Of a DNA stretch of 64,000 bases, positions 24,801-32,204 are shown in pieces. The DNA comes from JAAXIE01 sp965263155 (GTDB taxonomy: Bacteria > Chloroflexota > Dehalococcoidia > Lucifugimonadales > JAAXIE01), in NCBI GenBank assembly GCA_965263155.1, contig OZ253586.1, forward strand, positions 2,480,001 to 2,544,000. The letters are read 5' to 3'. The notes beneath the pieces are model-generated. The model saw only the letters and a list, made by a program, of their open reading frames with translations, made no database searches and was not told the origin of the DNA. Position 1 is the first letter of the stretch, and each line of letters begins with the position of its first letter. The position numbers and the translations under genes are program-made.

Positions 24801-26239
24801 TAGAAGATGCGCGCACCACCCCGGCCATTGCGCGTGGCGTATCCCTCAGCCAGCATGGTTACGACTTGGTCAAACTCGCTTCTCTCCAAGTTGCGGTAGG
24901 GGTGCGCGCCACGGAACAACTGAAAGAGATCATCAGCCTGCCACTCCTGTTGAGCGGCGGATGCCACTATTTGCTGAGCGAGGATATCCAAGGGTTTTTC
25001 GGGGATGGAGAGGCGGTCCAAATCGCCCTGTCGCACACACGCGAGGAGCGCGGAGCACTCCACCAACTCGTCACGAGTCAGAGCGAACAGTTTCCCCTTG
25101 GGGGTCGCCTGCATAGTGTGGCCCGAACGTCCCACTCGTTGCAGGAAAGAACTGATGGACCTTGGCGACCCAATCTGGCATACGAGGTCCACGGTGCCGA
25201 TATCGATGCCCAACTCCAAGGACGCCGTCGCCACAAGTGCCCGCAATTCGCCTGCCTTCAGTTTCTGCTCCGCCGACAGGCGCTGCTCTCGCGACAGGCT
25301 CCCGTGATGGGAGGTTACGAGTGCCTCACCAATCCTGCGCGCCAAATGGAACGTCAGACGCTCAGCGAGGCGTCGCGTATTGACGAACACCAGAGTGGTG
25401 CGCTGCTCCTCAATTAGCTGAGCAATGCGGTCGTATATGTCCTCCCAGGTTTCGTTGGAACACACCGAGGCCAGAGGCGTGCCCGGCAGTTCTATGGACA
25501 GCTCCATGTGGCGGCGGTGTCCCTCATCCACGATATGGCAGTATGGTGTGCCATTGTCGTCTTGGTTGTCGGCTCCCACGAGAAATCGGGCCAATTCCTC
25601 AATGGGACGCTGGGTGGCCGAAAGCCCGATGCGCACTGCTGGGCTGTCAGTCAGGGCGTCTAGGCGCTGCAGGCTGAGAGCGAGATGTGAGCCCCGCTTG
25701 TCCCGCGCCACGGCGTGAATCTCGTCCACGATCACCGTCTTCACCGTGCGCAGCATTGACCTGCCCTTGCCCGAGGTGAGCAGGATGAACAGGGACTCAG
25801 GGGTTGTGACCAGAATGTGCGGCGGTTTGCGGGCCATGCTCTGGCGCTGTGACTGCGGGGTGTCGCCGGTCCGCACCATGACGCGCACCTCCGGCGGCTC
25901 GTGGCCCCCTTCCCACAGCACGGCACTGATGCCCTCCAAAGGCTCGGCCAAGTTCTTCTGTACGTCGTTGCTCAGCGACTTCAGCGGCGAGATGTAGAGC
26001 ACCTGGGTCTGGTCGGGCAGGCCGTCTTCCAGCCCTTGGCGCATCAGGTCATCTATACAGCACAGGAAGGCCGCCAGAGTCTTGCCTGAGCCAGTGGGCG
26101 CAGCAATAAGTGTGTTCCGGCCCGACCGGATGGCAGGCCAGCCTCGCACCTGCGGTAGTGACGGCGAGTCGAAAGTGGCCCCGAACCACTGGGCTACAGC
26201 CGGATGGAACTGTTCAAGCGGTTTCTGACTGAGAGACAT
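21884..26239 (-). CDS. lhr: Lhr-type ATP-dependent helicase, full length with C-terminal extension
   Basis: A 1451-residue SF2 helicase. The core contains Walker A APTGSGKT (about 47-54), DEIH box (about 172-175), SAT motif, and motif VI QRVGRSGH. This is followed by winged-helix and Lhr-core domains, then a long C-terminal region of repeated winged helices, as in the 1500-residue Lhr of E. coli and mycobacteria. Lhr unwinds DNA:RNA and damaged duplexes, and the C-terminal half of characterised Lhr proteins carries uracil-DNA glycosylase activity; whether this one does is unknown. ATG 26239 fits homologues; an in-frame TTG at 26278 is possible. Its end overlaps the esterase gene by 4 bases. 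Confidence 0.92.
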   Translation of the reverse strand: MSLSQKPLEQFHPAVAQWFGATFDSPSLPQVRGWPAIRSGRNTLIAAPTGSGKTLAAFLCCIDDLMRQGLEDGLPDQTQVLYISPLKSLSNDVQKNLAEPLEGISAVLWEGGHEPPEVRVMVRTGDTPQSQRQSMARKPPHILVTTPESLFILLTSGKGRSMLRTVKTVIVDEIHAVARDKRGSHLALSLQRLDALTDSPAVRIGLSATQRPIEELARFLVGADNQDDNGTPYCHIVDEGHRRHMELSIELPGTPLASVCSNETWEDIYDRIAQLIEEQRTTLVFVNTRRLAERLTFHLARRIGEALVTSHHGSLSREQRLSAEQKLKAGELRALVATASLELGIDIGTVDLVCQIGSPRSISSFLQRVGRSGHTMQATPKGKLFALTRDELVECSALLACVRQGDLDRLSIPEKPLDILAQQIVASAAQQEWQADDLFQLFRGAHPYRNLERSEFDQVVTMLAEGYATRNGRGGARIFYDGVGKRIKGRRGASMAAQTSGGAIPDNADYTVVLEPQGTLVGTLNEDFAIESMPGDIFQLGISSWRILRVESGVVRVEDAHGLPPTIPFWLGEAPARTAELSSAVSRLREQVDALLEEGRGTVGWLVEEGGLTLSAAEQLSEYLAAEKKALGVIPSQNTIVLERFNDEAGGMQLVVHSPFGGRINRAWGLALRKRFCRTFNFELQAAANEDAIVLSLGPQHSFPLDEVFSYLREPTVEPVLVQALLAAPMFATRWRWNAMRALAILRQEGSRRVPHPLLRMRSDDLLTSVFPDQMACPENLAGDVKLPDHPLVQQTVKDCLTEAMDIDGFRALLQSMEAGKLKLVACDTLEPSPFCHEILNVKPYAFLDDAPLEERRTQAVLTRRTLDVQPADGMADLDPEAILRVREEAWPAVEDDDELHDALLLLGFVTEVEMVPWQSHLPSLVAQGRVGRIAETGQPFWFAAERAALVRVLFSSAPMEPMPRAIPEGAGCPYQRDEALVELVRARLEGLGPVTAADIAGPLGVDEGEVSVALLALERNGSVIRGRFAGRGATEFCDRRLLARIQRYTLDRLRQQIEPVSAADFMRFLFVWQHAHPDHQLEGPLGLVAVLEQLQGSHLPAAAWEWQVLQARLRRYDPAWLDHLCLSGELAWGRLLPSSNPEGRSSGLIGSVPVTLMFREKLSCYAPVLDEAAGPRLSAAAKQVLDHLTQRGASFLQDLARHTGRLPAQVEKALGELVAQGLVTGDGFEGLRGLLKPSRDRTARGNGRVPGSYSRAFQPSRAAPGRWSLFQQDLDDIDGLEGNGTGRKDRAVEGVARQLLARYGVVFHRLLLREEGLPPYRELLKVYRRLEARGEVRGGRFVAGFSGEQYALPDAVQQVRAARRSAVDGMHIVISAADPLNLAGITSPDQRVPAIASNRVVYCDGVAVAARVGKEVQSLLPSEPTPSAEARQALAVSLQNGHKRLKGTLR

Positions 26240-26393
26240 GTCGCCAGCGAGTGTACTTGGCACAACCCCTGCCCGCAACGAGAAAATGCGATGTCTGCGG
26301 ACGTACCCCGGACCCGCTTAGTCTTCCAAGTCAGTCAATTGCCGCGTGGTCGGCTTGAAGCCCCAGCCCACATTTGCTAAAGTAAGGCTCCAC

Positions 26394-26469
26394 GGGGCTG
26401 TAGCTCAGCTGGGAGAGCGCTTCAATGGCATTGAAGAGGTAGGGGGTTCGAGTCCCCCCAGCTCCACCA
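26394..26469 (+). tRNA. tRNA-Ala (anticodon GGC)
   Basis: A complete cloverleaf. The acceptor is GGGGCTG/CAGCTCC, the D-arm is GCTC...GAGC, and the anticodon stem CTTCA/TGAAG encloses loop ATGGCAT, giving anticodon GGC. The T-arm is GGGGG-TTCGAGT-CCCCC, the discriminator is A26466, and CCA is encoded at 26467-26469. It reads GCC and GCT alanine codons. Confidence 0.95.
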
Positions 26470-26550
26470 AACTGGGGCGAGTTGCGGTCGTCATCTGATA
26501 TACTTCCGACTAGTAGGAGTATACCCAACGCCATGCCGGTATGCTCCGCA

Positions 26551-26582
26551 CCAACTCAGTTGGAGTGTAGCGACATGTCGCT
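26551..26582. repeat. two adjacent palindromes downstream of tRNA-Ala
   Basis: CCAACTCAGTTGG (26551-26563) and AGCGACATGTCGCT (26569-26582) lie 5 bases apart. Either could be a protein-binding dyad or an RNA hairpin; neither is followed by a T-run. Confidence 0.4.
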
Positions 26583-26690
26583 TCAGGCCATCTACTAGTA
26601 ATTCTGATCGTCCTTCTTGGCTCGCTGGTTGCCGCCCGCCAGGGAACCTCGACGCAGGAGGCCCGAGATGGTCACGACGTGTTTCACTGA

Positions 26691-26987
26691 ATGATTAGCG
26701 CCTTCCAGGACCCTGATATAATGCAGCAGGTGCACGATATACACCACGAAGTTCATTCCATTTTCGAGGCCGAAATCGCCAAGCTCAGCGGTCTCCAGAA
26801 GGTTTCTTCAACTGGAGGGAAAATGGACAGCGAGTTTGATGGCCAGGACCGGATGGCCCTGCGGGCTGCGTGGAAGTTGCAAGGGATACTGGCTCTTCGC
26901 CACCGCGGACGGGTACATCATCTCCATCCAATAATCACTATTTTGAAAGGGGGTTCGTGCAACTCCGCAAACTATCCAAGGGGCTGA
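26691..26987 (+). CDS. uncertain small open frame before the methyltransferase
   Basis: A 98-codon frame whose first 40 residues (MISAFQDPDIMQQVHDIHHE and onward) look protein-like and whose later part does not. Its ATG overlaps, as ATGA, the stop of a 9-codon mini-frame (26668-26694) that has a perfect AGGAGG 6-8 bases upstream. It runs into the start of the methyltransferase gene in another frame. It could be a leader, a relic or chance. Confidence 0.2.
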   Translation: MISAFQDPDIMQQVHDIHHEVHSIFEAEIAKLSGLQKVSSTGGKMDSEFDGQDRMALRAAWKLQGILALRHRGRVHHLHPIITILKGGSCNSANYPRG

Positions 26988-27985
26988 AGGCCTCGTACTA
27001 TGGGTCGGAGGTCGCCAGTCGCGTGCAACACTTCAATGGATGGAGCGACAGAGCGCTTGCACGGGATGTCGGCGCGACAGGCTACGACCATACCGAAACC
27101 GTCAAGGAATACTACGACCTTTGCGGCGAGTTCATGTTGCTCTCCTGGGGCGAATCCCTGCACTTCGCGCCGCTATCGCCGCAGGAGAGCCTGGAGGACT
27201 CCAAGACCCGGCATCAGCGACTGATGATCGCCAAGCTGGAGTTGCGCGAGGGGATGAGGGTGGTCGATATTGGTTGCGGGATCGGCGGGCCGATGCGGCG
27301 TGTCGTCCGGGACGCCGGTGTGAGGGTCGTAGGGGTCAACAGCAACGAAATCCAGATCGGCCATGCGAAATCGTTGAACGCCGAGGCGGGGCTCGACCAC
27401 ATGGTCGGCTACGTTGCGTGCAGCTTCATGAACATGAGCGCCATCGCGGACGACACATTCGACCGCGGTTACGCGATCGAATCGACGTGTCATGCGCCGG
27501 ACAAGGCGGGCGCGTTCGCCGAGATTTACCGTGTGCTGAAACCCGGAGCCCTTTTCTGGGGGCAGGAAATGTGCATGACGGACAAGTTCGATCCCAGTGA
27601 CAATCGGCACCGGGCCATGAAGCAGCAACTGATGCGGGGCATCGCGCTCCAGGATATCGCAACGATGGGAGAGGTGAACCGGGCGGTCGAAACGGCGGGG
27701 TTTCAGATCATCGAGGGAATGGACCGGGCGGTGGAGGAGAACGGTCCGACCACGCCATGGTATCGGGCCATAGAGACCCAGCAAAGAAGGCTGGCCACTG
27801 GCCTTCCGTTGGGCCGCAAGGCGCTCTTCGGGGCATCCAGGCTGGCCGAGGTGTTTGGGGTGTTCCCGAAGGGCTCGACGGGCGTCGTCAGGCTGCTGGA
27901 CTTGGCGGCCAACGCCATTGTGGCGGGCGGCAGGGCCGGGATCTTCACGCCGTTGTACTGTTTCCTGGCTCGTAAACCTCTTTGA
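26957..27985 (+). CDS. sterol C-24 methyltransferase homologue (SMT/ERG6 family)
   Basis: A 342-residue SAM-dependent methyltransferase strikingly like eukaryotic and bacterial sterol 24-C-methyltransferases. Region I (sterol binding) is WGESLHFAP (64-72). The SAM motif is VVDIGCGIGGPMR (102-114). Region III is YAIESTCHAPDKAGAFAEIY (172-191), followed by RVLKPG. The C-terminal Sterol_MT_C domain ends with AGIFTPLYCFLARKP. The usual YEW after RVLKPG is replaced by GQEM, which may affect specificity. GTG 26957 is preceded by AAAGGGGG; upstream sequence in frame is not family-like. No other sterol-synthesis gene lies in the window, so host- or diet-derived sterols are a possible substrate (inference). 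A terminator overlaps its stop. Confidence 0.85.
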   Translation: MQLRKLSKGLKASYYGSEVASRVQHFNGWSDRALARDVGATGYDHTETVKEYYDLCGEFMLLSWGESLHFAPLSPQESLEDSKTRHQRLMIAKLELREGMRVVDIGCGIGGPMRRVVRDAGVRVVGVNSNEIQIGHAKSLNAEAGLDHMVGYVACSFMNMSAIADDTFDRGYAIESTCHAPDKAGAFAEIYRVLKPGALFWGQEMCMTDKFDPSDNRHRAMKQQLMRGIALQDIATMGEVNRAVETAGFQIIEGMDRAVEENGPTTPWYRAIETQQRRLATGLPLGRKALFGASRLAEVFGVFPKGSTGVVRLLDLAANAIVAGGRAGIFTPLYCFLARKPL

Positions 27986-28008
27986 CAAGCCTCGGAGGAG
28001 AGGTTTTT
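27974..28008 (+). terminator. candidate intrinsic terminator of the sterol methyltransferase homologue
   Basis: Perfect 8-bp arms AAACCTCT (27974-27981) and AGAGGTTT (27999-28006) enclose the stop codon and a 17-base loop; five T's end the structure (28004-28008). The loop is long, so strength is uncertain. Confidence 0.5.
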
Positions 28009-28159
28009 CCGATGACCAGACCTGTCTTCTCGGATGCTCAGTATCGATGATTGTGGCCGGAGTGCATCTCCCTGTTGGTGAAAGGAAGTGCGCCCGGCCA
28101 TGCTTGGGCGAGCACTTGCGCCTATTTAGGGTGGCGTGCCCATTTCCTTACATATTTGG

Positions 28160-28183
28160 ACCTCCCACCGAAAAGTTCGCAGT
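28160..28183. repeat. 24-bp direct repeat, copy 1
   Basis: ACCTCCCACCGAAAAGTTCG followed by CAGT is identical to 28608-28631. Similarity continues patchily (GGCCCACC and ACACCCAA follow in both). The two copies bracket the small Gly-rich membrane protein gene. Confidence 0.7.
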
Positions 28184-28249
28184 ACAGTATGCTCCGGCCC
28201 ACCTGAGAAGGCTCGAACCGATCATTCGGGCCGACTTGGGACACCCAAC

Positions 28250-28294
28250 CACATCTCGAAGATGGTACCACCTACCATCCACTTAGGCCCACCA
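28250..28294. repeat. 45-base hairpin repeat, copy 1
   Basis: It starts CCACATCTCGAAGAT and ends TAGGCCCACC, with an internal stem GATGGTA/TACCATC. A copy at 31798-31842 shares both ends, but its middle differs while still forming a stem (GATAG/CTATC). About 33 of 45 positions match. Confidence 0.55.
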
Positions 28295-28396
28295 TGACGT
28301 AGTGAACTCCGCCGCTCAAAGCGACCTCAGCGTTGTCCAGAGCGCCATTCTCTACAAAGACGTGTGTTACACCATCCCCGACGTAGGGAACACAGC

Positions 28397-28552
28397 ATGC
28401 GCGCAAATAAGAAGATGGGTTTAGGCATCGCTCTCGAAGTTGGAGCAGGCGTAGGCATAGGCGCGGCACTCGGCAACATCGGCGTCGGTTTGGCAATAGG
28501 ATTTGCCGTGGGCGTAGCGCTCGGTGCAAGTTGGGGCCGACATCGTCGCTAA
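28397..28552 (+). CDS. small glycine-zipper membrane protein
   Basis: A 51-residue protein. After MRANKKMG it has about 37 residues of alternating Gly, Ala, Val, Ile and Leu (LGIALEVGAGVGIGAALGNI and on), then a basic end SWGRHRR. The spacing of glycines is that of glycine-zipper membrane segments, with one or two hairpin-like helices. The role is unknown; small proteins of this look occur widely in bacteria. ATG 28397 is preferred over the earlier in-frame ATG 28364 because hydrophobic coding sequence begins here. It is flanked by 24-bp repeats. Confidence 0.5.
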   Translation: MRANKKMGLGIALEVGAGVGIGAALGNIGVGLAIGFAVGVALGASWGRHRR

Positions 28553-28607
28553 GGCTGGTGTTAGCATCCCCTAGTCCAAGGCACCCTCACTGAATCCTCA
28601 TAGCAGC

Positions 28608-28631
28608 ACCTCCCACCGAAAAGTTCGCAGT
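28608..28631. repeat. 24-bp direct repeat, copy 2
   Basis: Identical to 28160-28183. Confidence 0.7.
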
Positions 28632-28753
28632 TCGGTACGCCCTGGCCCACCAAAAAAGAACTCTGGACAGGGCCGGACACCCAAGCGCGGTGGGGTCCTT
28701 ACTCTCCTACTGTGTTCGGGTATAGGGACCGTGTGAGGGTTGGCGGCTCTATC

Positions 28754-29899
28754 CTAGCCAACAGGCTCGCCCAAAGACATGGGATTGATTGGCGTGGGCA
28801 TCGCCTGCACCTCCGGCAGCACCTTCTCGGCAAATAGCCTCAGGCTTCGTTCCGCCTTGTCCCTGGGCATCCCGCCGTAAAACATGTGGATCACGACCTT
28901 TTCCAGGCTGATGGTTTGCTGCAGGGCGTGGATCCTCTTGATGATCTCCTCAGGCGTGCCGATGGGTTGGGTCGCGCGCCGCGCCGCGAAGCTGGCATCC
29001 GCCGTACCCACATCGGCATTCTGGCGTATCAGGTACTCCTCATATCCATGAATGCCCTCGTACCCTGGATTGTTCCATTCGAAGTAGTGATGCTGGGCTG
29101 CGGTAAGCTGGTTGTGGAAGTACTCCCACCCCTCTTCGGCTTCCGCCGCGGTCTCGGCGCAGTACATCCACAAGAGGGTGGTGGGCTGGTCCGGCGGAAG
29201 GCCTAGCCCGTGGCGAATCTTGTTGAACCTTCGTACCTTATCCGTCATCTCGCGCACGTCGTCGCCCGCAACAAACATCTGCCCAAGACCGTTCTCGGCA
29301 GCCATCCTCGCTGACGCCTCCGTGGTGAACGCGGCTTTGATGTTGTTAGTCAGTTCACCTTTGTGGCGGGCTTGGGGCCGGATACTGGTGGGCGGTATGT
29401 TGTAGACCTCGCCCTGGAACTCAAACCGCTCTGCGCCGTCGGCAGCCTTGATGGCGTTAACTACATCGTAGAAGTACTTGTGCGATTGCTCTATCGGGTA
29501 TCCCAGCGAAGCATATTCGTGCGGCGCGATTCCTCGGCCGATTCCTAGGTGCAGGCGCCTACCCTGCAGCAGGATGTCAAGCATGGAGATCTCCGACGCT
29601 AGGCGTACCGGATTCCACCACGGGGCGACGATTACTGCAGTGCCCATGTCGACCCGGCGGGTCCGACCTGCCCAATAGGCTAGGTATTGCAATGGGTTCG
29701 GCTGCATCGAATAGGCCGACCCGTAGTGCTCGGTAGCCCAGATCGAATCGAAGCCCAGAGGCTCGACCAGTTCCCCCATATAGAGCGTGTCATCCATATT
29801 CTTGGCGTCCGGTATCGTCGGAGGGCGATCATAACCTCCCTCCATCAAACGGCTCCAGTCACCCTGGTTGTAGCCAGTGACCATCACTCCACAATGCAT
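28754..29899 (-). CDS. LLM-class flavin-dependent oxidoreductase (luciferase-like)
   Basis: A 381-residue TIM-barrel monooxygenase-like protein. Family features are LVEPLGFDSIWATEHYGSAY near residue 50-65, the GTAVIVAPWWNPVRLASEIS stretch, and LHLGIGRGIAPHEYASLG in the flavin-binding region. Members use reduced FMN or F420 with varied substrates; the substrate and cofactor are not evident. GAGGAGG stands 9 bases before ATG 29899. It lies upstream of nothing on its strand and about 240 bases from the Gfo/Idh gene. Luciferase-like and Gfo/Idh enzymes are commonly expanded in SAR202-type Chloroflexota (background knowledge). Confidence 0.88.
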   Translation of the reverse strand: MHCGVMVTGYNQGDWSRLMEGGYDRPPTIPDAKNMDDTLYMGELVEPLGFDSIWATEHYGSAYSMQPNPLQYLAYWAGRTRRVDMGTAVIVAPWWNPVRLASEISMLDILLQGRRLHLGIGRGIAPHEYASLGYPIEQSHKYFYDVVNAIKAADGAERFEFQGEVYNIPPTSIRPQARHKGELTNNIKAAFTTEASARMAAENGLGQMFVAGDDVREMTDKVRRFNKIRHGLGLPPDQPTTLLWMYCAETAAEAEEGWEYFHNQLTAAQHHYFEWNNPGYEGIHGYEEYLIRQNADVGTADASFAARRATQPIGTPEEIIKRIHALQQTISLEKVVIHMFYGGMPRDKAERSLRLFAEKVLPEVQAMPTPINPMSLGEPVG

Positions 29900-30137
29900 C
29901 CGCGGTTTCCTCCTCTAGGCCATGGGGCTGTAGGTCTGCGGGGCTCTAGGTGCGTCAGGCTCGCGCAGGGCCAGTCCATCTTTCAGATGGCGGCCTGCCG
30001 TACAAGTATAACTCTAGAGTTGGCTGACACTGGCGCTTGGGGGTGACACTGGCTAGGTCTGGTGGCGGCAACCGCTACCAGGCCCTCTACAGCTCCTCAT
30101 GGTTGATGGTGAGCATGTGGCCCCGCAAGACCGCAGC

Positions 30138-31175
30138 CTATAGCGGCAGGTAGACCGCCTGCCCCGACATCGAGCTGTGGTGCACCGCCTCGGACCATTC
30201 CATGTAGTGGACCCCTGTCTCGAAGGGCACCATGTCCACCTTCTCCGTGCCACGAATGGCGTTGGTGAACTGCTCCTCAACCCGGTACTTGGCCTGACCC
30301 TCCGGAGGGTTGGGGACCTCGTGGAGCTCCCGGTCGCCCCGTTTGCCAGCCCAGACCTTGCGCTGGCGGTCGACGTGGATCGTGCCCTCGGTGCCGAATA
30401 TCCATATCTGGCTGCCACCGTTCAGTCCGGAGGTGGCGCTCATCTTCATGTGCACCTGGGCCCCGTTAGCCAGCTCGTACAGGATGTCGATGTGGTCGGG
30501 GATGGAAATCGAGACGGGATACCCGTCCTCGCCCTTGCGGTAGGGCACATGCACCTTGGACATAGCCATCACCCGATTGCCCCGGCCCAGCCAGCGCATC
30601 ATCGACTCATAGCCTGCACCGATGTTCAGGGTGTTGTAGCCGCTAAGGGAGCGCTCGTGGCGCCAATGGAGGGGGCCGTCGAAATCGGCAAAGCGGTTCT
30701 GCAAGGATGTGAAGTCCACCGATAGCACCTCCCCCAAGTGCCCCTGTCCCACCAACCCCATAATGGCGTTATCGATGCCGTACGTCGTGGAGGTGGGAGT
30801 GAGCTGGCACACCAGGTCGGGGTGCGCCTTGGAGGCGTTCAGCATATCGTGGGCCTCGGCAGCGGTGGAGGCCAGCCGAGCCTCGGTAAGCACATGCTTG
30901 CCCGCATCCAAAGCAGCCAACGTGAGGGCGCGGTGCATATAAGGCCAAGTGCCGATGCACACCGCGTTGATGCTCTCGTCCTCCAGCAACTCCTGCCAGG
31001 TGCCATAAACCGTCGGAATGTTGAACTGGTCGGCAATCGCTCTGCCTGACTCAATGGTACGGTTGGCCACCGCAACGATCTCGCAGTCCTTCGCTGCCTG
31101 GAACCCAGGAATGTGTCGCTCCCGTACATTGCCTCCCGCGCCAATAAGCCCCACCCGGATCTGCTGGTCAGCCAT
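30138..31175 (-). CDS. Gfo/Idh/MocA-family NAD(P)-dependent oxidoreductase
   Basis: A 345-residue two-domain protein with an N-terminal Rossmann fold (RVGLIGAGGNVRERHIPGF) and a C-terminal alpha/beta substrate domain. The EKP motif that supplies the catalytic lysine is TEARLA here, an EAR variant found in part of the family, so classical sugar oxidation is not assured. Some residues such as AGYESMMRWLGRG lie in the C-terminal half. The upstream extension of 20 codons is rejected: ATG 31175 has GAGGGGG 7-8 bases before it and starts at the Rossmann strand. The substrate is unknown. Confidence 0.85.
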   Translation of the reverse strand: MADQQIRVGLIGAGGNVRERHIPGFQAAKDCEIVAVANRTIESGRAIADQFNIPTVYGTWQELLEDESINAVCIGTWPYMHRALTLAALDAGKHVLTEARLASTAAEAHDMLNASKAHPDLVCQLTPTSTTYGIDNAIMGLVGQGHLGEVLSVDFTSLQNRFADFDGPLHWRHERSLSGYNTLNIGAGYESMMRWLGRGNRVMAMSKVHVPYRKGEDGYPVSISIPDHIDILYELANGAQVHMKMSATSGLNGGSQIWIFGTEGTIHVDRQRKVWAGKRGDRELHEVPNPPEGQAKYRVEEQFTNAIRGTEKVDMVPFETGVHYMEWSEAVHHSSMSGQAVYLPL

Positions 31176-31406
31176 CTGTTGCCCCCTCGTCGAATGGTCT
31201 GAAACGTACGTCCGAGAACACGTCCGCTCTCGCACCCGGTAATTCTAGCAAGATATCTATAGAAGCTGTGCAGTCCACACCCTCTTCGAGAGAAGCCTCG
31301 GGCCTTTTGGGGGGGGCGGGTCTCATGCGGGACAGTACGGGGCTGGCTCTCAGAGCGAGAGCTCCATCGCCGACGCTGCGGCGCCGGACAAGTTCTCCTT
31401 CGAGGC

Positions 31407-31673
31407 TTGCTGCGCCTTGCTGACCTCCTCAATGGGCGTGCGAAGCAGATTCCTGCCACGCCCCCATCGATGGGTCTCGCTTTCACCGCACTGGTGGGCC
31501 TGTTGATGCGCGACGTGGCGCTCACCCGCGACGAGGTTGACGCCCTGATGGCTGGGTTGCTCACATTCGCCGAACCGCCGACCGGCGCGACCAGGTTGGC
31601 CGACTGGCTTGGCGACAATTTGGACGGCCTGGGACACCGGTACCTGTCCGAGCTACGGCGCAACTACCGCTAG
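31407..31673 (+). pseudogene. 3' fragment of an NAD(P)-binding (NDUFA9/epimerase-like) protein
   Basis: The 88-codon frame reads GLAFTALVGLLMRDVALTRDEVDALMAGLL, then PPTGATRLADWLGDN and HRYLSELRRNYR to the stop. To my recollection this matches the C-terminal end of atypical SDR/NDUFA9-like NAD(P)-binding proteins. The Rossmann half, about 200 residues, is absent, so this is a truncated relic. The assignment rests on pattern memory and should be checked. Confidence 0.4.
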
Positions 31674-32204
31674 TAGTCGCCGTCGTGACGAGCCGTGTCA
31701 GAGTCGGGTTGCGCAGGCATGGGTGACAGTTGCCGCCGCATATGCCATCCTGTCAAAACGATAGGCTAGCAGACTTTGGTGAGCCTCCCAGGCCCAGCCA
31801 CATCTTGAAGATAGTTCTCTCTATCGTCAAAATAGGCCCACTTTTTACGGCCTAGCTGACTGTAGGTGTTACTAGAGTTCGGTGTAAGGCGTCTCAAACT
31901 GCCACGCGTTATCCAGATCGGTGACCCCCGACTCGCATGTGTAGGGTAGCTTGCTTGTGGACAATTGGGCCGCCATATTCGCAGAAATCCTCAGTGCTTT
32001 GCCGAGGCGCGGTTGCTATTCTTTGTTGTCCTCTATCGAATGGCGACCCAGCTGGCTTGAGTCTGACCAGCTGTTCATTGTCCATGGTGCCATGCGAGCG
32101 GGACATAGAGGCACCCTAGGAATGGAACAGTGTCCCGTCCGTCAAATGAATTGGGCGAGTAGGTGGATGCGCGCTAACCAGACCGATCACGCGGTATATC
32201 AAGT
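31674..32204. other. spacer with repeat copy and an unidentified coding relic
   Basis: It contains the second hairpin repeat (31798-31842). At about 31872-31956 the minus strand reads KLPYTCESGVTDLDNAWQFE then TPYTEL and a stop, a protein-like tail of unknown origin without any upstream body. Nothing else is supported. Confidence 0.35.
31798..31842. repeat. 45-base hairpin repeat, copy 2
   Basis: See 28250-28294. Stem GATAG (31809-31813) with CTATC (31820-31824). Confidence 0.55.

Larger units (their letters stand above)
28009..28396. other. intergenic region with repeats
   Basis: No gene is recognised. It contains the first copy of a 24-bp repeat (28160-28183) and a hairpin-forming repeat (28250-28294) that recurs at 31798. 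Confidence 0.5.

Noticed and set aside
26464..26475. tRNA-Ala 3' end as an integration site for a mobile element
   Set aside because: Only a 12-base match to the 14399/17070 repeat; no integrase gene or full att-length duplication is seen.
30053..30137. Possible C-terminal continuation (LRGHMLTINHEEL) beyond the Gfo/Idh stop
   Set aside because: The Gfo/Idh protein ends in a normal family position; the extra stretch is short and has no support.
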